A DNA stretch of 64,000 bases from Embleya hyalina (GTDB taxonomy: Bacteria > Actinomycetota > Actinomycetes > Streptomycetales > Streptomycetaceae). Of this stretch, positions 52,404-61,623 are shown in pieces. Within the stretch, counting starts at the first letter, position 1, and every line of letters begins with the position of its first letter. The stretch lies in NCBI RefSeq assembly GCF_003967355.1, contig NZ_BIFH01000013.1, positions 948,960-1,012,959 on the forward strand, read 5' to 3'. Both the position numbers and the translations under genes were made by a program. The notes under the pieces were generated by a model. The model saw nothing but the letters and a program-made list of their open reading frames with translations, did no database searches and had not been told where the DNA came from.

Positions 52404-53354
52404 ATGTGCCCCACCGAACCTTCATCCGGTGCGGCGAGCGCCGAGCCGACCGCCCAGGGCGCGCCCGACGTGAGCGACGCGCCGGCGCCGATCGTGACCG
52501 GCGAGCCGGTCGAGGTCTTCGACGGCGTCTTCGTGATCCCCGACCGGCGCGTGGAGCTCGTCCCGAACGTCGGCATCGTCGTGGGGGAGAAGGCCGCGCT
52601 GGTCATCGACACCGGCATCGGCCCCCGCAACGGCGCATACGTCCTGGAGCAGGCCCGACGCCTGGCCGGTCGGCGGCACCTGTACCTGACCGTCACGCAC
52701 TTCCACCCCGAGCACGGCTTCGGCGCGCAGGCCTTCAAGGGCGCCGCGACGATCCTCTACAACCGGGGACAGCGCGACGAACTGCACCGCAAGGGCTCCG
52801 CATACCTCGACATGTTCAAGGGGCTGGGCCCACACATCGCGGCCGAACTCGACGGCGTCGACCTCGTCGACCCCGACGTCACCTACGACGACCGGGCCGA
52901 GATCGACCTCGGTGGCCGCACGGCGGTGCTGCGCACCGTCGGCCCGGCGCACACCGCCTCCGACCAGATCGTGCTCGTCGACGACCGCGTGCTGTTCGGC
53001 GGGGACCTGTTCGAGACCCGCATCTTCCCGATCACGCCGTACTTCCCGCCGTACGACGCCGACGTCGACGGCGGGCGTTGGATCACCGTGCTCGACCAAC
53101 TCGCCGCCCTCGACCCCGAGATCGTCGTGCCCGGCCACGGCGAGGTGACGGATGTGTCGGTGATCCGCGATGTCCGCGACTACTTCGTCCACGTCCGGGA
53201 CGAAGCCGCCCGCCTGCGAGCGGCCGGCGCCTCCGTCGACGAGGCGGCGGCGGCGATCGACAAGGACGCCCGCGTCCGCTGGAACACCTGGGAGCGGCCC
53301 GAGTGGATCGGCTTTGCCGCCCGGACCTTCTACGAGGCCGCGGCAACGGGCTGA
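52404..53354 (+). CDS. MBL-fold metallohydrolase with variant HxHxEH motif
   Basis: A 316-residue metallo-beta-lactamase-fold hydrolase. The metal motif is THFHPEH (HxHxEH instead of HxHxDH) near residue 98. Further ligands are AHTAS near 185, GGDLFE near 198 and VPGHGEV near 247. The first 45 residues are a Ser/Ala/Pro-rich leader without a hydrophobic core. It heads a three-gene operon under TetR control with a carboxymuconolactone decarboxylase-like protein and a mycothiol-type enzyme. The set looks like a detoxification or degradation module. The substrate is unknown. Confidence 0.83.
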   Translation: MCPTEPSSGAASAEPTAQGAPDVSDAPAPIVTGEPVEVFDGVFVIPDRRVELVPNVGIVVGEKAALVIDTGIGPRNGAYVLEQARRLAGRRHLYLTVTHFHPEHGFGAQAFKGAATILYNRGQRDELHRKGSAYLDMFKGLGPHIAAELDGVDLVDPDVTYDDRAEIDLGGRTAVLRTVGPAHTASDQIVLVDDRVLFGGDLFETRIFPITPYFPPYDADVDGGRWITVLDQLAALDPEIVVPGHGEVTDVSVIRDVRDYFVHVRDEAARLRAAGASVDEAAAAIDKDARVRWNTWERPEWIGFAARTFYEAAATG

Positions 53355-53478
53355 ACCACGCACGGCACATCCGTACCGACCCGCGACGTGCCGACCCGCG
53401 ACGTGCCGGCCCGCGAGGGTCGGGACGCGGTTCGCGCCCGCGCCGAGCCCGCAGTGTGAACGGAAGGGAAAACGCATC

Positions 53479-53925
53479 ATGAGCACACGCACCACCGAAC
53501 CCGGTGCGGCCGGTCCCGAGACCCCGGAATCCGACCGCCGCCGAGAGCGCGGTGTCTCGGCCTACGCCAGGATCTTCGACGTACCCGAGCAGGAGGTACC
53601 CGCGGCCTTCTCCGCCCGAGTCGGGCCGCCCTTCGCCGAGGAGGCCCTACAGGCCGCCGGCGGAGCCGCGTGGTCGCACCCCGCGCTCGACGGACGGGAC
53701 CGCAGCATCGCCGTCATCACCGCCCTGGCCGCCCAGGGCGTCGCCGGAGACCGCCTGGACACCCACCTGCAACTGGCCCGGCGGCACGGCCTCGACGAAG
53801 ACGCCCTCACCGCCCTCATGACGCTCCTGGCCGGCTACATTGGATACCCCCGGGCCTCCCTCGCCATGGAGACCGTCCACGGGGCATTCGCCCCGACCGG
53901 CCGGAACGACAGCGCCCACCGGTAG
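53479..53925 (+). CDS. Carboxymuconolactone decarboxylase/AhpD-like protein
   Basis: A 148-residue helical CMD-family protein. The core LDGRDRSIAVITALAAQGVA is followed by DRLDTHLQLARRHGLDEDAL and LAGYIGYPRA. The CxxC of AhpD-type peroxidases is absent, so it belongs with the gamma-carboxymuconolactone decarboxylase-like group rather than the peroxidases. GGAAGGGAAA precedes ATG 53479. It is the second gene of the TetR-controlled operon, 124 bases after the MBL gene. Confidence 0.85.
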   Translation: MSTRTTEPGAAGPETPESDRRRERGVSAYARIFDVPEQEVPAAFSARVGPPFAEEALQAAGGAAWSHPALDGRDRSIAVITALAAQGVAGDRLDTHLQLARRHGLDEDALTALMTLLAGYIGYPRASLAMETVHGAFAPTGRNDSAHR

Positions 53926-54006
53926 ACCGATCCGGTCCTCGGCGACACATCCCTCCCTCCCCGATCCGCCCACACCCGCTCACGGGTCGAACCCCCTGGA
54001 CGACAC

Positions 54007-54798
54007 ATGACAAGCCCCGACGCGGTGATCGCCGCGTTCCGCACCGAACACGACATCCTCGCCGAAGTCGTGTCCTCGTTCGGCGAGGACGACCCGGCCC
54101 GGCCCTCGGGCGCTGCCCGATGGGACGTCTCGGAGGTCCTGAGCCATCTGGGCAGCGGCGCCGAGATCACGCAGGCCACCGTCCGAGCCGCCCTCGACGG
54201 CACGCCGATTCCCGGCCGCGACGTCCTCGAGACCGTCTGGGACAAGTGGAACGCCATGACCCGCAGGCAACGGGTCGACGGGTTCCTCCGGGCGAACCGC
54301 ACGCTGATCGCACTCTACGCATCGCCGGCCGTGCACACCCGAGAGTCCCTGCGCATCGACATGGGCTTCCTGCCCGAGCCGGTCGACCTGGCCACGGCCG
54401 TGCGGATGCGACTCTCCGAGCTCGCCCTGCACTCGTGGGACGTGCGCGTGGCCTTCGACGAACACGCCGCGCTGACCCCGAGCGCGACGCGGCAACTCCT
54501 GCACGGAGCACCCGATCTCATCGGCTGGATCGGCAAATCCGAACCGCTCGACGGCAGGCACAACGTCATCCACGTCACCACGAGCGGACCCGCGACGGTC
54601 TTCGCGCTGCGCCTGCAGTCTCGGATCAGTGTGGACTTCGACGTCGCGGACACGCCCGACGGCACGCTCACACTGCCCGCCGAATCCTGGCTACGACTCG
54701 TGGCCGGCCGCCTCGCCCCACGTCACACACCAAGTGGCATCACCACCACCGGCGCCGCCGACATCGACCTGCTACGAAGGGTCTTCCCCGGTTACTGA
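54007..54798 (+). CDS. Mycothiol-dependent enzyme / maleylpyruvate-isomerase family
   Basis: A 263-residue protein of the DinB/MDMPI superfamily. The N-terminal four-helix bundle has metal-ligand His in VLSHLGSGAEI near residue 47 and in ELALHSWDVRVAF near 147. A C-terminal alpha/beta domain follows (DLIGWIGKSEPLDGRH; LTLPAESWLRLVAGR). Members use mycothiol for isomerisation, S-conjugation or detoxification. It is the third gene of the operon after the MBL and CMD genes, consistent with detoxification of an electrophile. The substrate is unassigned. Confidence 0.8.
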   Translation: MTSPDAVIAAFRTEHDILAEVVSSFGEDDPARPSGAARWDVSEVLSHLGSGAEITQATVRAALDGTPIPGRDVLETVWDKWNAMTRRQRVDGFLRANRTLIALYASPAVHTRESLRIDMGFLPEPVDLATAVRMRLSELALHSWDVRVAFDEHAALTPSATRQLLHGAPDLIGWIGKSEPLDGRHNVIHVTTSGPATVFALRLQSRISVDFDVADTPDGTLTLPAESWLRLVAGRLAPRHTPSGITTTGAADIDLLRRVFPGY

Positions 54799-55227
54799 GG
54801 CGGCGGACACGGCTCGCGTACCGCGGCGCGAGCCGGTGCCAGGACCCGACAGCTCCGGCCAACAGCCGACCGGCGCGACCGTCGACCGTGGGTAGGGCTG
54901 TGACTGCCGATGGTCGGTGCGGTGGTAATCGGTCAACCTGTGCTTCGGGGCGGGTGTGACGGGCGCGGGGTGCGGGCCTGTGTACCTGGGGAAGGGCGGT
55001 GGTCCGGAGTCGGTCACCGATGAGCGTTGGCGTCGTGGCCGGTGGGCGGTCGTTCGCGGTGCGGCCGATTACGAGCGCTGCGGCTCGTGGTGCCCTTGTC
55101 CGCGGGCGGCTTCGTCGTGAGACTTCCATCGTGTGCGCACTGCGGCGCCGGGGCGAGGAATGGAACCCGGTTCCGGCGCCGGCCATCGGTTCCGTCCCAT
55201 CGGACGAACATCCGGGAGCGCAATCCC
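54799..55227. other. 430-base gap without a recognisable gene
   Basis: No convincing reading frame, RNA or repeat was found. The last bases hold GGGAGCG, 9 bases before the start of the next secreted protein. Confidence 0.4.
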
Positions 55228-55578
55228 ATGTCTCGATCGAAACTCCGGTCCGTGCTGCTCGGTCTGGGCACCGCGGCCGCCATGCTCGGCACCACTCAGG
55301 CAACCGCCGTGACAACCGGGACCCCTGCTTCGGCAGAGGTGTCCCCGGCCACGAGCTATTCCTGCACGGTCCCACCCGGCTACACCTACACCGCGGCCAC
55401 GCTCGTGTCGTTCTGTGGGGGTACCGGTCTCAGTCCGTACTACACGATCGAACTTCCCAGCACGGGATTGTGGGCCTGTCTGGTCCCGCCGGGCTTCACC
55501 TACACCCAGACCACGAGGGTCACGTGGTGCGACCCACATGGCTCGATGACCAATCAGTACCGTCTCCTGAAGCTCTGA
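55228..55578 (+). CDS. Small secreted protein with two Cys-bounded repeats
   Basis: A 116-residue exported protein. The signal peptide is MSRSKLRSVLLGLGTAAAML with probable cleavage near residue 35 (TPASA-EV). The mature part is two imperfect repeats: CTVPPGYTYTAATLVSFCGG and CLVPPGFTYTQTTRVTWCDP, each with a Cys near both ends, predicting two small disulfide-bonded beta-hairpin modules. The repeats are Tyr/Thr-rich and exposed. The function is unknown, and no secretion partner or protease gene is adjacent. Confidence 0.75.
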   Translation: MSRSKLRSVLLGLGTAAAMLGTTQATAVTTGTPASAEVSPATSYSCTVPPGYTYTAATLVSFCGGTGLSPYYTIELPSTGLWACLVPPGFTYTQTTRVTWCDPHGSMTNQYRLLKL

Positions 55579-55892
55579 CCGGACGCTGCCGGCCGACGAG
55601 AGGGCCCGGTTCACGGTCGAGATCGCGAAACGCGTTACGGAGTCCCCTCTCGAAGGGGCGGGATCCCCGACCACAGGGCGACCACGGGCTCGACGAGTCC
55701 GTGGTCGCCCCGACGGTTGTCCCGGCGAACGGCCGCATGCCGTCCGGCCTGTTCCGGATTCGGGTCCTGGGGTGGTCGCGGCGTCGGCGACGTTGTCGGC
55801 GGCGTCGGCGAACCCGGCGAGCGGCCCGCGAACGCTCCGCGATCGCACGCCGCGCCGCGATCGTGACGTGACCCGGGCGGTGTCGTCCGAGG
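55579..55892. other. Convergent intergenic region
   Basis: About 310 bases lie between the secreted protein and the convergent TenA-like gene. It contains the strong hairpin at 55676-55710 and a short CCCCT/AGGGG stem (55644-55658). No gene is seen. Confidence 0.5.
55676..55710. terminator. Strong bidirectional hairpin terminator
   Basis: Perfect 12-bp arms GGGCGACCACGG and CCGTGGTCGCCC flank an 11-base loop that itself contains CTCG-A-CGAG. It sits in the gap between two convergent genes, so it should end transcripts from both sides. Confidence 0.75.
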
Positions 55893-56540
55893 TCACTCGC
55901 CGTCCACGAAACCCCAGTAGTCGGCGACGATCGAGTCGAGTTGGCGGGCCGCCTCGAGGATGTCCTCGGGGGACTCGCCGTGCTCCAGTCCGTAGGCGAT
56001 CGTCTCGGCGGACTTGTCGACGAACTCCGCGGAGGGTTCGTTTCCCCACCACTCCATGTACTCGATGAGCGGTGTCGGTATGTCGCCCGACTTGCGGGCC
56101 GCGGAGGCGATCCGGCCGTAGAGCGGGCACCAGACGGCGAGGTCGCTGTGCACGTACAGGGCCACGCCACCGGGCTTGCCGAGCATGCCCGGCGCGATCA
56201 GACTGCCGACGGCGCGGGCCAGGCGTCCGCTGGTGGCGACGGAGAATTCCTCGGGCCGCAGGTCGACCGACCGGGCCGCCTCGGCCAGCAACAGGCGTGC
56301 CCGCGCCAGGGTCTGCACGACGAGGGCGAAGAGGTTCAGGGGCGCGCCGTCGTGGTGACGCGCGACCAGGAGTCCGTAGGTGACCAGTTCGGCCTCCTGG
56401 CAGTTGAACTCCGCGATCACCAGGCGCTGCAGCAGTTCCCGGTCCACGTCTCCGGCGCGTACGCGTGCGACGGTCTCGTTGCCCTCGATGCAGCGTTCGA
56501 CATCGGGTCGCATGGTTTCGATCAGCTGCTCGACACTCAT
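55893..56540 (-). CDS. TenA/heme-oxygenase-like helical protein
   Basis: A 215-residue all-helical protein that I place in the TenA/PqqC/heme-oxygenase-like fold. Key stretches are LLQRLVIAEFNCQEAELVTY near residue 38, LLVARHHDGAPLNLFALVVQ near 58, LAVWCPLYGRIASAARKSG near 130, and IPTPLIEYMEWWGNEPSAEF with a C-terminal helix (ILEAARQLDSIVADYWGF). Glu, His and Asp residues on these helices could bind a diiron centre, as in the HDO enzymes, but the ligand set is not certain. AAAGGA precedes ATG 56540 (ATG 56543 is an alternative). It lies divergent from an A-T-R NRPS, suggesting an oxygenase or N-oxygenase role in the same pathway. Confidence 0.65.
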   Translation of the reverse strand: MSVEQLIETMRPDVERCIEGNETVARVRAGDVDRELLQRLVIAEFNCQEAELVTYGLLVARHHDGAPLNLFALVVQTLARARLLLAEAARSVDLRPEEFSVATSGRLARAVGSLIAPGMLGKPGGVALYVHSDLAVWCPLYGRIASAARKSGDIPTPLIEYMEWWGNEPSAEFVDKSAETIAYGLEHGESPEDILEAARQLDSIVADYWGFVDGE

Positions 56541-57054
56541 CATGGTCCTTTCTCGGGCCGGTGTCCGGCGGTGATCCCGCTTCGGGAATCTCGAATATCG
56601 AAAGGAGCCGCCGGAACCGGTCCGCGGATCGGTCCGCACACGGCGATCTCCTTCGCCGGGGCGGCTACCCGGCCGCACCTGTACCAATCGAACCCCGGAC
56701 ACCCGAGTGCCGGAAATTCGATACCAATAGCACGCGTTCCGCTTTCACCCCGACGCGACACCGCCCGTGGCGGACCCCGTGTGTTCCGCGCATCACGACC
56801 GGACCGAAACCCGCACGTCGGTGCGTTGATCGACAACCGATCACATATTCGTCGAAGCGTCTCGCCGGCTTGATTCCGATGATCGAATCCGGGAAATGCG
56901 ACACGCAGGTGAAGGAAGTGTCCTGAGAATCACCAGAGTCGGTCCCACGGATGAATCCCAAGAATTTCCGGACAACATGCGCCGAAAATGCATCGGGTCA
57001 CGGAAGACGGTGAAGACGTTTCAGCGAACGTTCACCAACAGACGGGAATCCCCC
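56541..57054. promoter_or_regulatory. 510-base divergent control region
   Basis: The region between the TenA-like gene and the NRPS holds no gene I can support. G+C falls in 56880-57040 ahead of the NRPS start, as expected of a promoter, but I identify no specific element. The NRPS frame is open back to 56896 without coding character. Confidence 0.45.
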
Positions 57055-60000
57055 ATGTCAGCCCCCGACCGGGACGACACCTCGCGCGGGCGCCATCTGG
57101 CCGCCGTGCGCGAGATCAATGACGTGCACACCGACTATCCGCGCGAGGCGACCGTGCACGAACTGTTCGCGCGCCAGGCGGAGCACACCCCGGACGCGCC
57201 CGCGATGGTGCGCGGCGACCGTCGCCTGACCTATCGCGAACTGCGCGAGGACGTGGAGCGATTGTCCGACCGGCTGGTCGCCGAGGGCGTACGGCCGGGC
57301 GATGTGGTGGCGGTCGTGTTGCCGCGGTCGATCGAGTGCGTCACCGCGGTCCTGGGCGTGCTGAGCGCCGGCGCGGCCTACCTGCCCCTGGACCCGGACT
57401 ACCCCGAACGCCGCCTGACCCAGACCCTCACCGACGCCGGGGTGCGGCTCGCGATCACCGACGAGCGCCACCGCGCGTCGCTGGACGACCTGGTCGAGAG
57501 CCCGGCCGTGGTGGACGTGCACGACCTGCCGGAGCCCACGGGCGCCGCGCGTGCGGTCCGGGTCGGGCCCGACGACCCCGCCTATGTCATCTACACGTCC
57601 GGCTCCACCGGTGCGCCCAAGGGTGTGGTCGTCTCGCACCGGGGGCAGGTGCGGCTGGTGCGCGAGGGCGACCCGCGCCTGCGCCTGTCGTCGCGCGACG
57701 TGCTGTTGGCCACCACCAATCCGACGTTCGACGTCTCCTGCTTCGAGATGTTCGCCGCCCTGCTCAACGGGGCGTGCCTGGTCCTGGCGGAAGTCGACGC
57801 GCTTCTCGCGGCCGACTCGCTGGCGGAGGTGCTGCGCGCGGAGCACGTGACGGTCATGTGGCTGAGCGCGGGGCTGTTCCATCAGATGGCCATGGTGCGT
57901 CCGGCGATGTTCGCCGGTCTGCGCACGCTGATCGCGGGCGGCGACGCGCTCTCGCCGGAAGCGGTGCGCCGGGTCCTGGCGGAGGATCCTCCCGGAGCGC
58001 TGCTCAACGGCTACGGGCCCACCGAGAACGCGTCGCTGTCCACCGTGCACGTGATCACCGAACTCGCCCCGGACGCCCGGACGGTGCCGATCGGCACGCC
58101 GGTCGCCAACTCCACCGCGTACGTGCTCACGGCCGACGGCGAACTCGCCGACGCGGGCGAGAGCGGCGAACTGTGGGTCGGCGGCGACGGCGTGGCCCTG
58201 GAATACCTCGGCAGGCCGAAGGCGACCGAGGACCACTTCGTGCCCGATCCCTTCACCCCGGACGCCTCCGGACGGCTGTACCGCACCGGCGACCTGGCCC
58301 GGTGGCGCGAGGACGGGGTCCTGGAATTCCTCGGCCGGCGCGACCGCCAGGTCAAGGTCCGCGGCTACCGGATCGAGCTCGACGAGATCGAGGCGCACCT
58401 GACCGGGCACGACGACGTGCGCGAGGCGGCAGCGGTCGCCTCGCACGAGGGCGACCGGGAATCGCTGATCGCCTGGGTCACCGCCGTCGACGACGCCGAC
58501 GTCGGCGAACTGCCCGGGGAATTACGCGACTACCTGCGCGACCGGCTGCCCGAGTACATGGTGCCGCGACCGATCCTCGTGCGCTCCTCGCTGCCGCTGG
58601 TCGACTCGGGCAAACTCGATCGGCGGCGGCTGTTGCGCGAGGCGCGGGAGCGGGCCGAGGCCGACGGCGCCGACGGCGCGGATCCGCGCACACCCGTGGA
58701 GAAGACGACGGCCGAGGTGTGGTCGGAGGCCGTCGGGGTCGAGAGCATCGGCCGCGACACGGACTTCTTCGCCCTGGGCGGGAACTCGCTCCAGGCGACC
58801 CGCGTCGCGGCGGCCTGTCGTGCCCGGTTCGCCCTCGATCCCGCGCACAGCCGGTTCCTGATCCGCGTCCTGCTCGACAACCCGACACTGGGCGCGTTCG
58901 CCGCACGTGTCGCGTCACTGATCGAGGACCCGGGGCAGGACACCGCCGAGGACGCGGTGGACTTCGAGGCCGAGGCGCGGTTGGACCCCGACCGGCGTTT
59001 TCCCTCCGCGCAGGAACCCCCCGCCACCGGCCGGCTGGTGTTCCTCACCGGCTCCACCGGGTTCCTGGGCACCTACCTGCTCGACGCCCTGCTCGACGAA
59101 GGAGTCGCCGAGAAGGTCGTGTGCCTGGTCCGGGCACCGAACGAACACCGGGGCCGCCGGCGACTGGCCGCGCGCATGCGTCGCTACGGGCTCGACCCGA
59201 CCCGCCTGGACGAACGCGTCACCATCGTGCTCGGCGACCTGAAGCGCCCGCGGTTCGGCCTCGACGAAGCCGCGTTCGACGCGCTGAGCGAGTCGGTCGA
59301 CACGATCCTGCACGCCGGTTCGCAGGTGAACTTCGCCTACCCCTACGCGGCACTGCGCGAGAGCAACGTGGGCGGCACCCGCACCGTGCTGGATCTCGCC
59401 TCGCGCGGCACGGCCAAGATCCTGCACTACGTATCCACCATCGCGGTGATCGCCGGCTTCGGCGTCTCCGGCGTCGACCGGGTGGAGGAGGACGAACCGC
59501 TGCGCTTCGGCGACCGGATCTCGCTGGGCTACCCCGAGAGCAAGTGGGTGGCCGAGCGTCTGGTGGCACAGGCCGCGCGACAGGGCCTCGCGACGGCCGT
59601 GTACCGACCCTACGAGATCACCGGGACCACCGACGAAGGCATCTGGAACACCGACACGATGATGTGCGCGCTGTTCCGCAGCTTCGCCGAGACGGGCCTG
59701 GCCCCCGACATCCCGCTGCCGCTGGACTTCGTCCCCGTCGACTACACCGCGCGCGCCATCGTGCACATCCTGGCCCGACGGGCCGCGTGGGGACACGCCT
59801 ACAACATCGCCAACCCGCGCGACGCGCGACTGGGATCGTTGGTGGAGCGGCTGCGGGCGATGGGCTACCCCATTCGCACGGTGTCCTACGACGAGTGGGT
59901 CTCGTACATGGCGGACCTGACCGCGCGCGATCCCGACCAGCCGATGGCGCCGTTCATGCCGATGTTCCTGGAGTCCGCGCACGACGCGGACATCTCGGTG

Positions 60001-60186
60001 AAGGAGATGTACTTCGCCGGCACCTTCCCGGACTTCGGCCGCGCCAATCTCGACGAGGCCCTGGCCGACTCGGGAGCGACCTGCCCCCCGGTCGACGCCG
60101 ACCTCCTGGACATGTACCTGCGCTACTTCGTCTCGTCCGGCTTCCTGCGGCCACCCGACCACCCGGATCGACCGCGGGCGCACTGA
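57055..60186 (+). CDS. Stand-alone A-T-R nonribosomal peptide synthetase
   Basis: A 1043-residue enzyme with three domains. Adenylation (20-530): YVIYTSGSTGAPKGVVVSH near 178, NGYGPTENASLSTVH near 320, YRTGDLARWREDG near 408, VKVRGYRIELDEIEAHL near 432. Carrier: DFFALGGNSLQATRVAA, Ser near 580. Thioester reductase (about 655-1040): VFLTGSTGFLGTYLLDALL and the LGYPESKWVAERL Tyr/Lys pair near 825. It should activate an amino acid and release it as an aldehyde or imine by NAD(P)H reduction. A by-eye specificity line-up gives D-V-F-W-I-G-G-S-L, closest to valine-type codes (low certainty). A TTA codon at 58522 (residue 490) suggests bldA control. GGGAA precedes ATG 57055. Confidence 0.88.
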   Translation: MSAPDRDDTSRGRHLAAVREINDVHTDYPREATVHELFARQAEHTPDAPAMVRGDRRLTYRELREDVERLSDRLVAEGVRPGDVVAVVLPRSIECVTAVLGVLSAGAAYLPLDPDYPERRLTQTLTDAGVRLAITDERHRASLDDLVESPAVVDVHDLPEPTGAARAVRVGPDDPAYVIYTSGSTGAPKGVVVSHRGQVRLVREGDPRLRLSSRDVLLATTNPTFDVSCFEMFAALLNGACLVLAEVDALLAADSLAEVLRAEHVTVMWLSAGLFHQMAMVRPAMFAGLRTLIAGGDALSPEAVRRVLAEDPPGALLNGYGPTENASLSTVHVITELAPDARTVPIGTPVANSTAYVLTADGELADAGESGELWVGGDGVALEYLGRPKATEDHFVPDPFTPDASGRLYRTGDLARWREDGVLEFLGRRDRQVKVRGYRIELDEIEAHLTGHDDVREAAAVASHEGDRESLIAWVTAVDDADVGELPGELRDYLRDRLPEYMVPRPILVRSSLPLVDSGKLDRRRLLREARERAEADGADGADPRTPVEKTTAEVWSEAVGVESIGRDTDFFALGGNSLQATRVAAACRARFALDPAHSRFLIRVLLDNPTLGAFAARVASLIEDPGQDTAEDAVDFEAEARLDPDRRFPSAQEPPATGRLVFLTGSTGFLGTYLLDALLDEGVAEKVVCLVRAPNEHRGRRRLAARMRRYGLDPTRLDERVTIVLGDLKRPRFGLDEAAFDALSESVDTILHAGSQVNFAYPYAALRESNVGGTRTVLDLASRGTAKILHYVSTIAVIAGFGVSGVDRVEEDEPLRFGDRISLGYPESKWVAERLVAQAARQGLATAVYRPYEITGTTDEGIWNTDTMMCALFRSFAETGLAPDIPLPLDFVPVDYTARAIVHILARRAAWGHAYNIANPRDARLGSLVERLRAMGYPIRTVSYDEWVSYMADLTARDPDQPMAPFMPMFLESAHDADISVKEMYFAGTFPDFGRANLDEALADSGATCPPVDADLLDMYLRYFVSSGFLRPPDHPDRPRAH

Positions 60187-60211
60187 CCACATCGCACACA
60201 GGGAGAGGATC

Positions 60212-61479
60212 ATGCGCATCGCCGTCATCGGCGCGGGCATCGCCGGGTTGACCGCCGCCTGGCTGCTCGACGAGGAACATCGAGTCACCGTCCACGAGGC
60301 CGCCGACCGGATCGGCGGCAACATCCACACGGTCCCCGTCAAGGGTGGCGGCGACGACGCCCTGCCCGTCGACCTCGGCGCCCAACTGCTGTCGCCCACC
60401 GCGTATCCATGCCACACCGCCCTGCGTCGGGCCCTGGGTCTGGCGGCCGACCACACCCTGAACGTCCCGATGACCGCCACGTTCGCGACGGCGGGACGCG
60501 CGACGCCGACGTTGGTCACCGCCGATTCCCCGACCGACGGGGCCACCGGCCGCAAACCGGTGAGCGGCCCGGCCGCGGCGACGTTCGCGACCCTGCTCGC
60601 CGACGTGGCCCGCCTGGACGCCGGGAACGGCCCCGTCACCACCACGGTCGCCGAACTGGCCGCCACACTGCCGCCCGCCGAGGTACGGGCCACCTTCCTG
60701 GCCTGGTGCGCCTCCCTCGTCGGTTGCACCCTCGACCAGGCCGCCGAGACCCCCGCACGGGCGCTCGCCGTCTGGACCACCGGAGCCTCCCCCGAACACC
60801 CCGACGCCGCACCCGTGTGGCATCTGCTCGCCACCGGACTGGGCGAGGTCGCCACCCGGATCGCCGCCTCGCTCCACACCCCCGTCCGCGTCGGCACACC
60901 CGCCCACACGATCGAGATCCGGGACGGTCGTCCGCACGTGCGCGACGCGACCGCCACCACCGACTACGACGCGATCGTCGTCGCGACACAGGCCCCGCAG
61001 GCCCGGGACCTGCTCCGCGGCTGCCCCGATCTCCAGGCCCCGGCAACCCACTTGGCGTCGTACGAGTACGTCCCACGACCATGGTCCTGCACCGCGACCC
61101 CGTCCACATGCCCCCCGACCCGGCGCACTGGTCCACCACCTGCGTCACCGTGGACGACCCCTGGGCCGAGAGCACGGTGTGGCTGGGCCCGGTCCTGGGC
61201 ACCGACGTCTTCAAGAGCCGGGTCACCCACCGCGACGAGCCGCGGGACGTCATCGCCCGCGCCGAATACCGACAACTGCGCCCCACCGTCTCCGGAGTAC
61301 TGGCGACCCACGCGCTCGGGGCCCATCAGGGCCGCCACGGCGTGTACTTCGCGGGAAGCCATCTCACGACCGCCGACAGCCAGGAGGGAGCGGTGCGCTC
61401 GGCCATCGACGCGGTGCGCCCACTGATCTCCACCGCGGGTCGGTACGCCCTGCTCACCGCCGGTGCCGCCCGACACTGA
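60212..61479 (+). pseudogene. FAD-dependent amine/protoporphyrinogen-oxidase-like gene, frameshifted
   Basis: This is a flavoprotein of the NAD(P)/FAD amine-oxidase superfamily. The N-terminus MRIAVIGAGIAGLTAAWLLD then VTVHEAADRIGGNIHTV is the classic GxGxxG plus acidic-residue FAD motif. It reads through YDAIVVATQAPQA near residue 252 to ASYEYVP. There the first frame becomes low-quality (RPWSCTATPS, stop at 61426). A second frame continues properly with TTMVLHRDPVHMPPDPAHWS, TVWLGPVLGTDVFKS and HGVYFAGSHLTTADSQEGAV ending at 61479. The shift is one missing base at about 61072-61075, in a C run. It is either a recent pseudogene or an indel in the sequence. It lies 25 bases after the NRPS, probably in the same operon. 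Confidence 0.75.
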
Positions 61480-61623
61480 CCCGCCCTCCGGCCGGTCCGG
61501 CCGACGAACTCCAGGCGGCGCGGCGCACGGGGCGAGGGCCGCCCCCGGCGGCGGCCCGCACCGCCCGACGGGTGACCACGACGCACGGATACATCCGAAC
61601 CCGCACACCCTCGGAGGGACCCC

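Noticed and set aside
57336..60251. A 971-residue alternative frame over the NRPS
   Set aside because: It is Arg/Pro-rich and out of frame with all NRPS core motifs.
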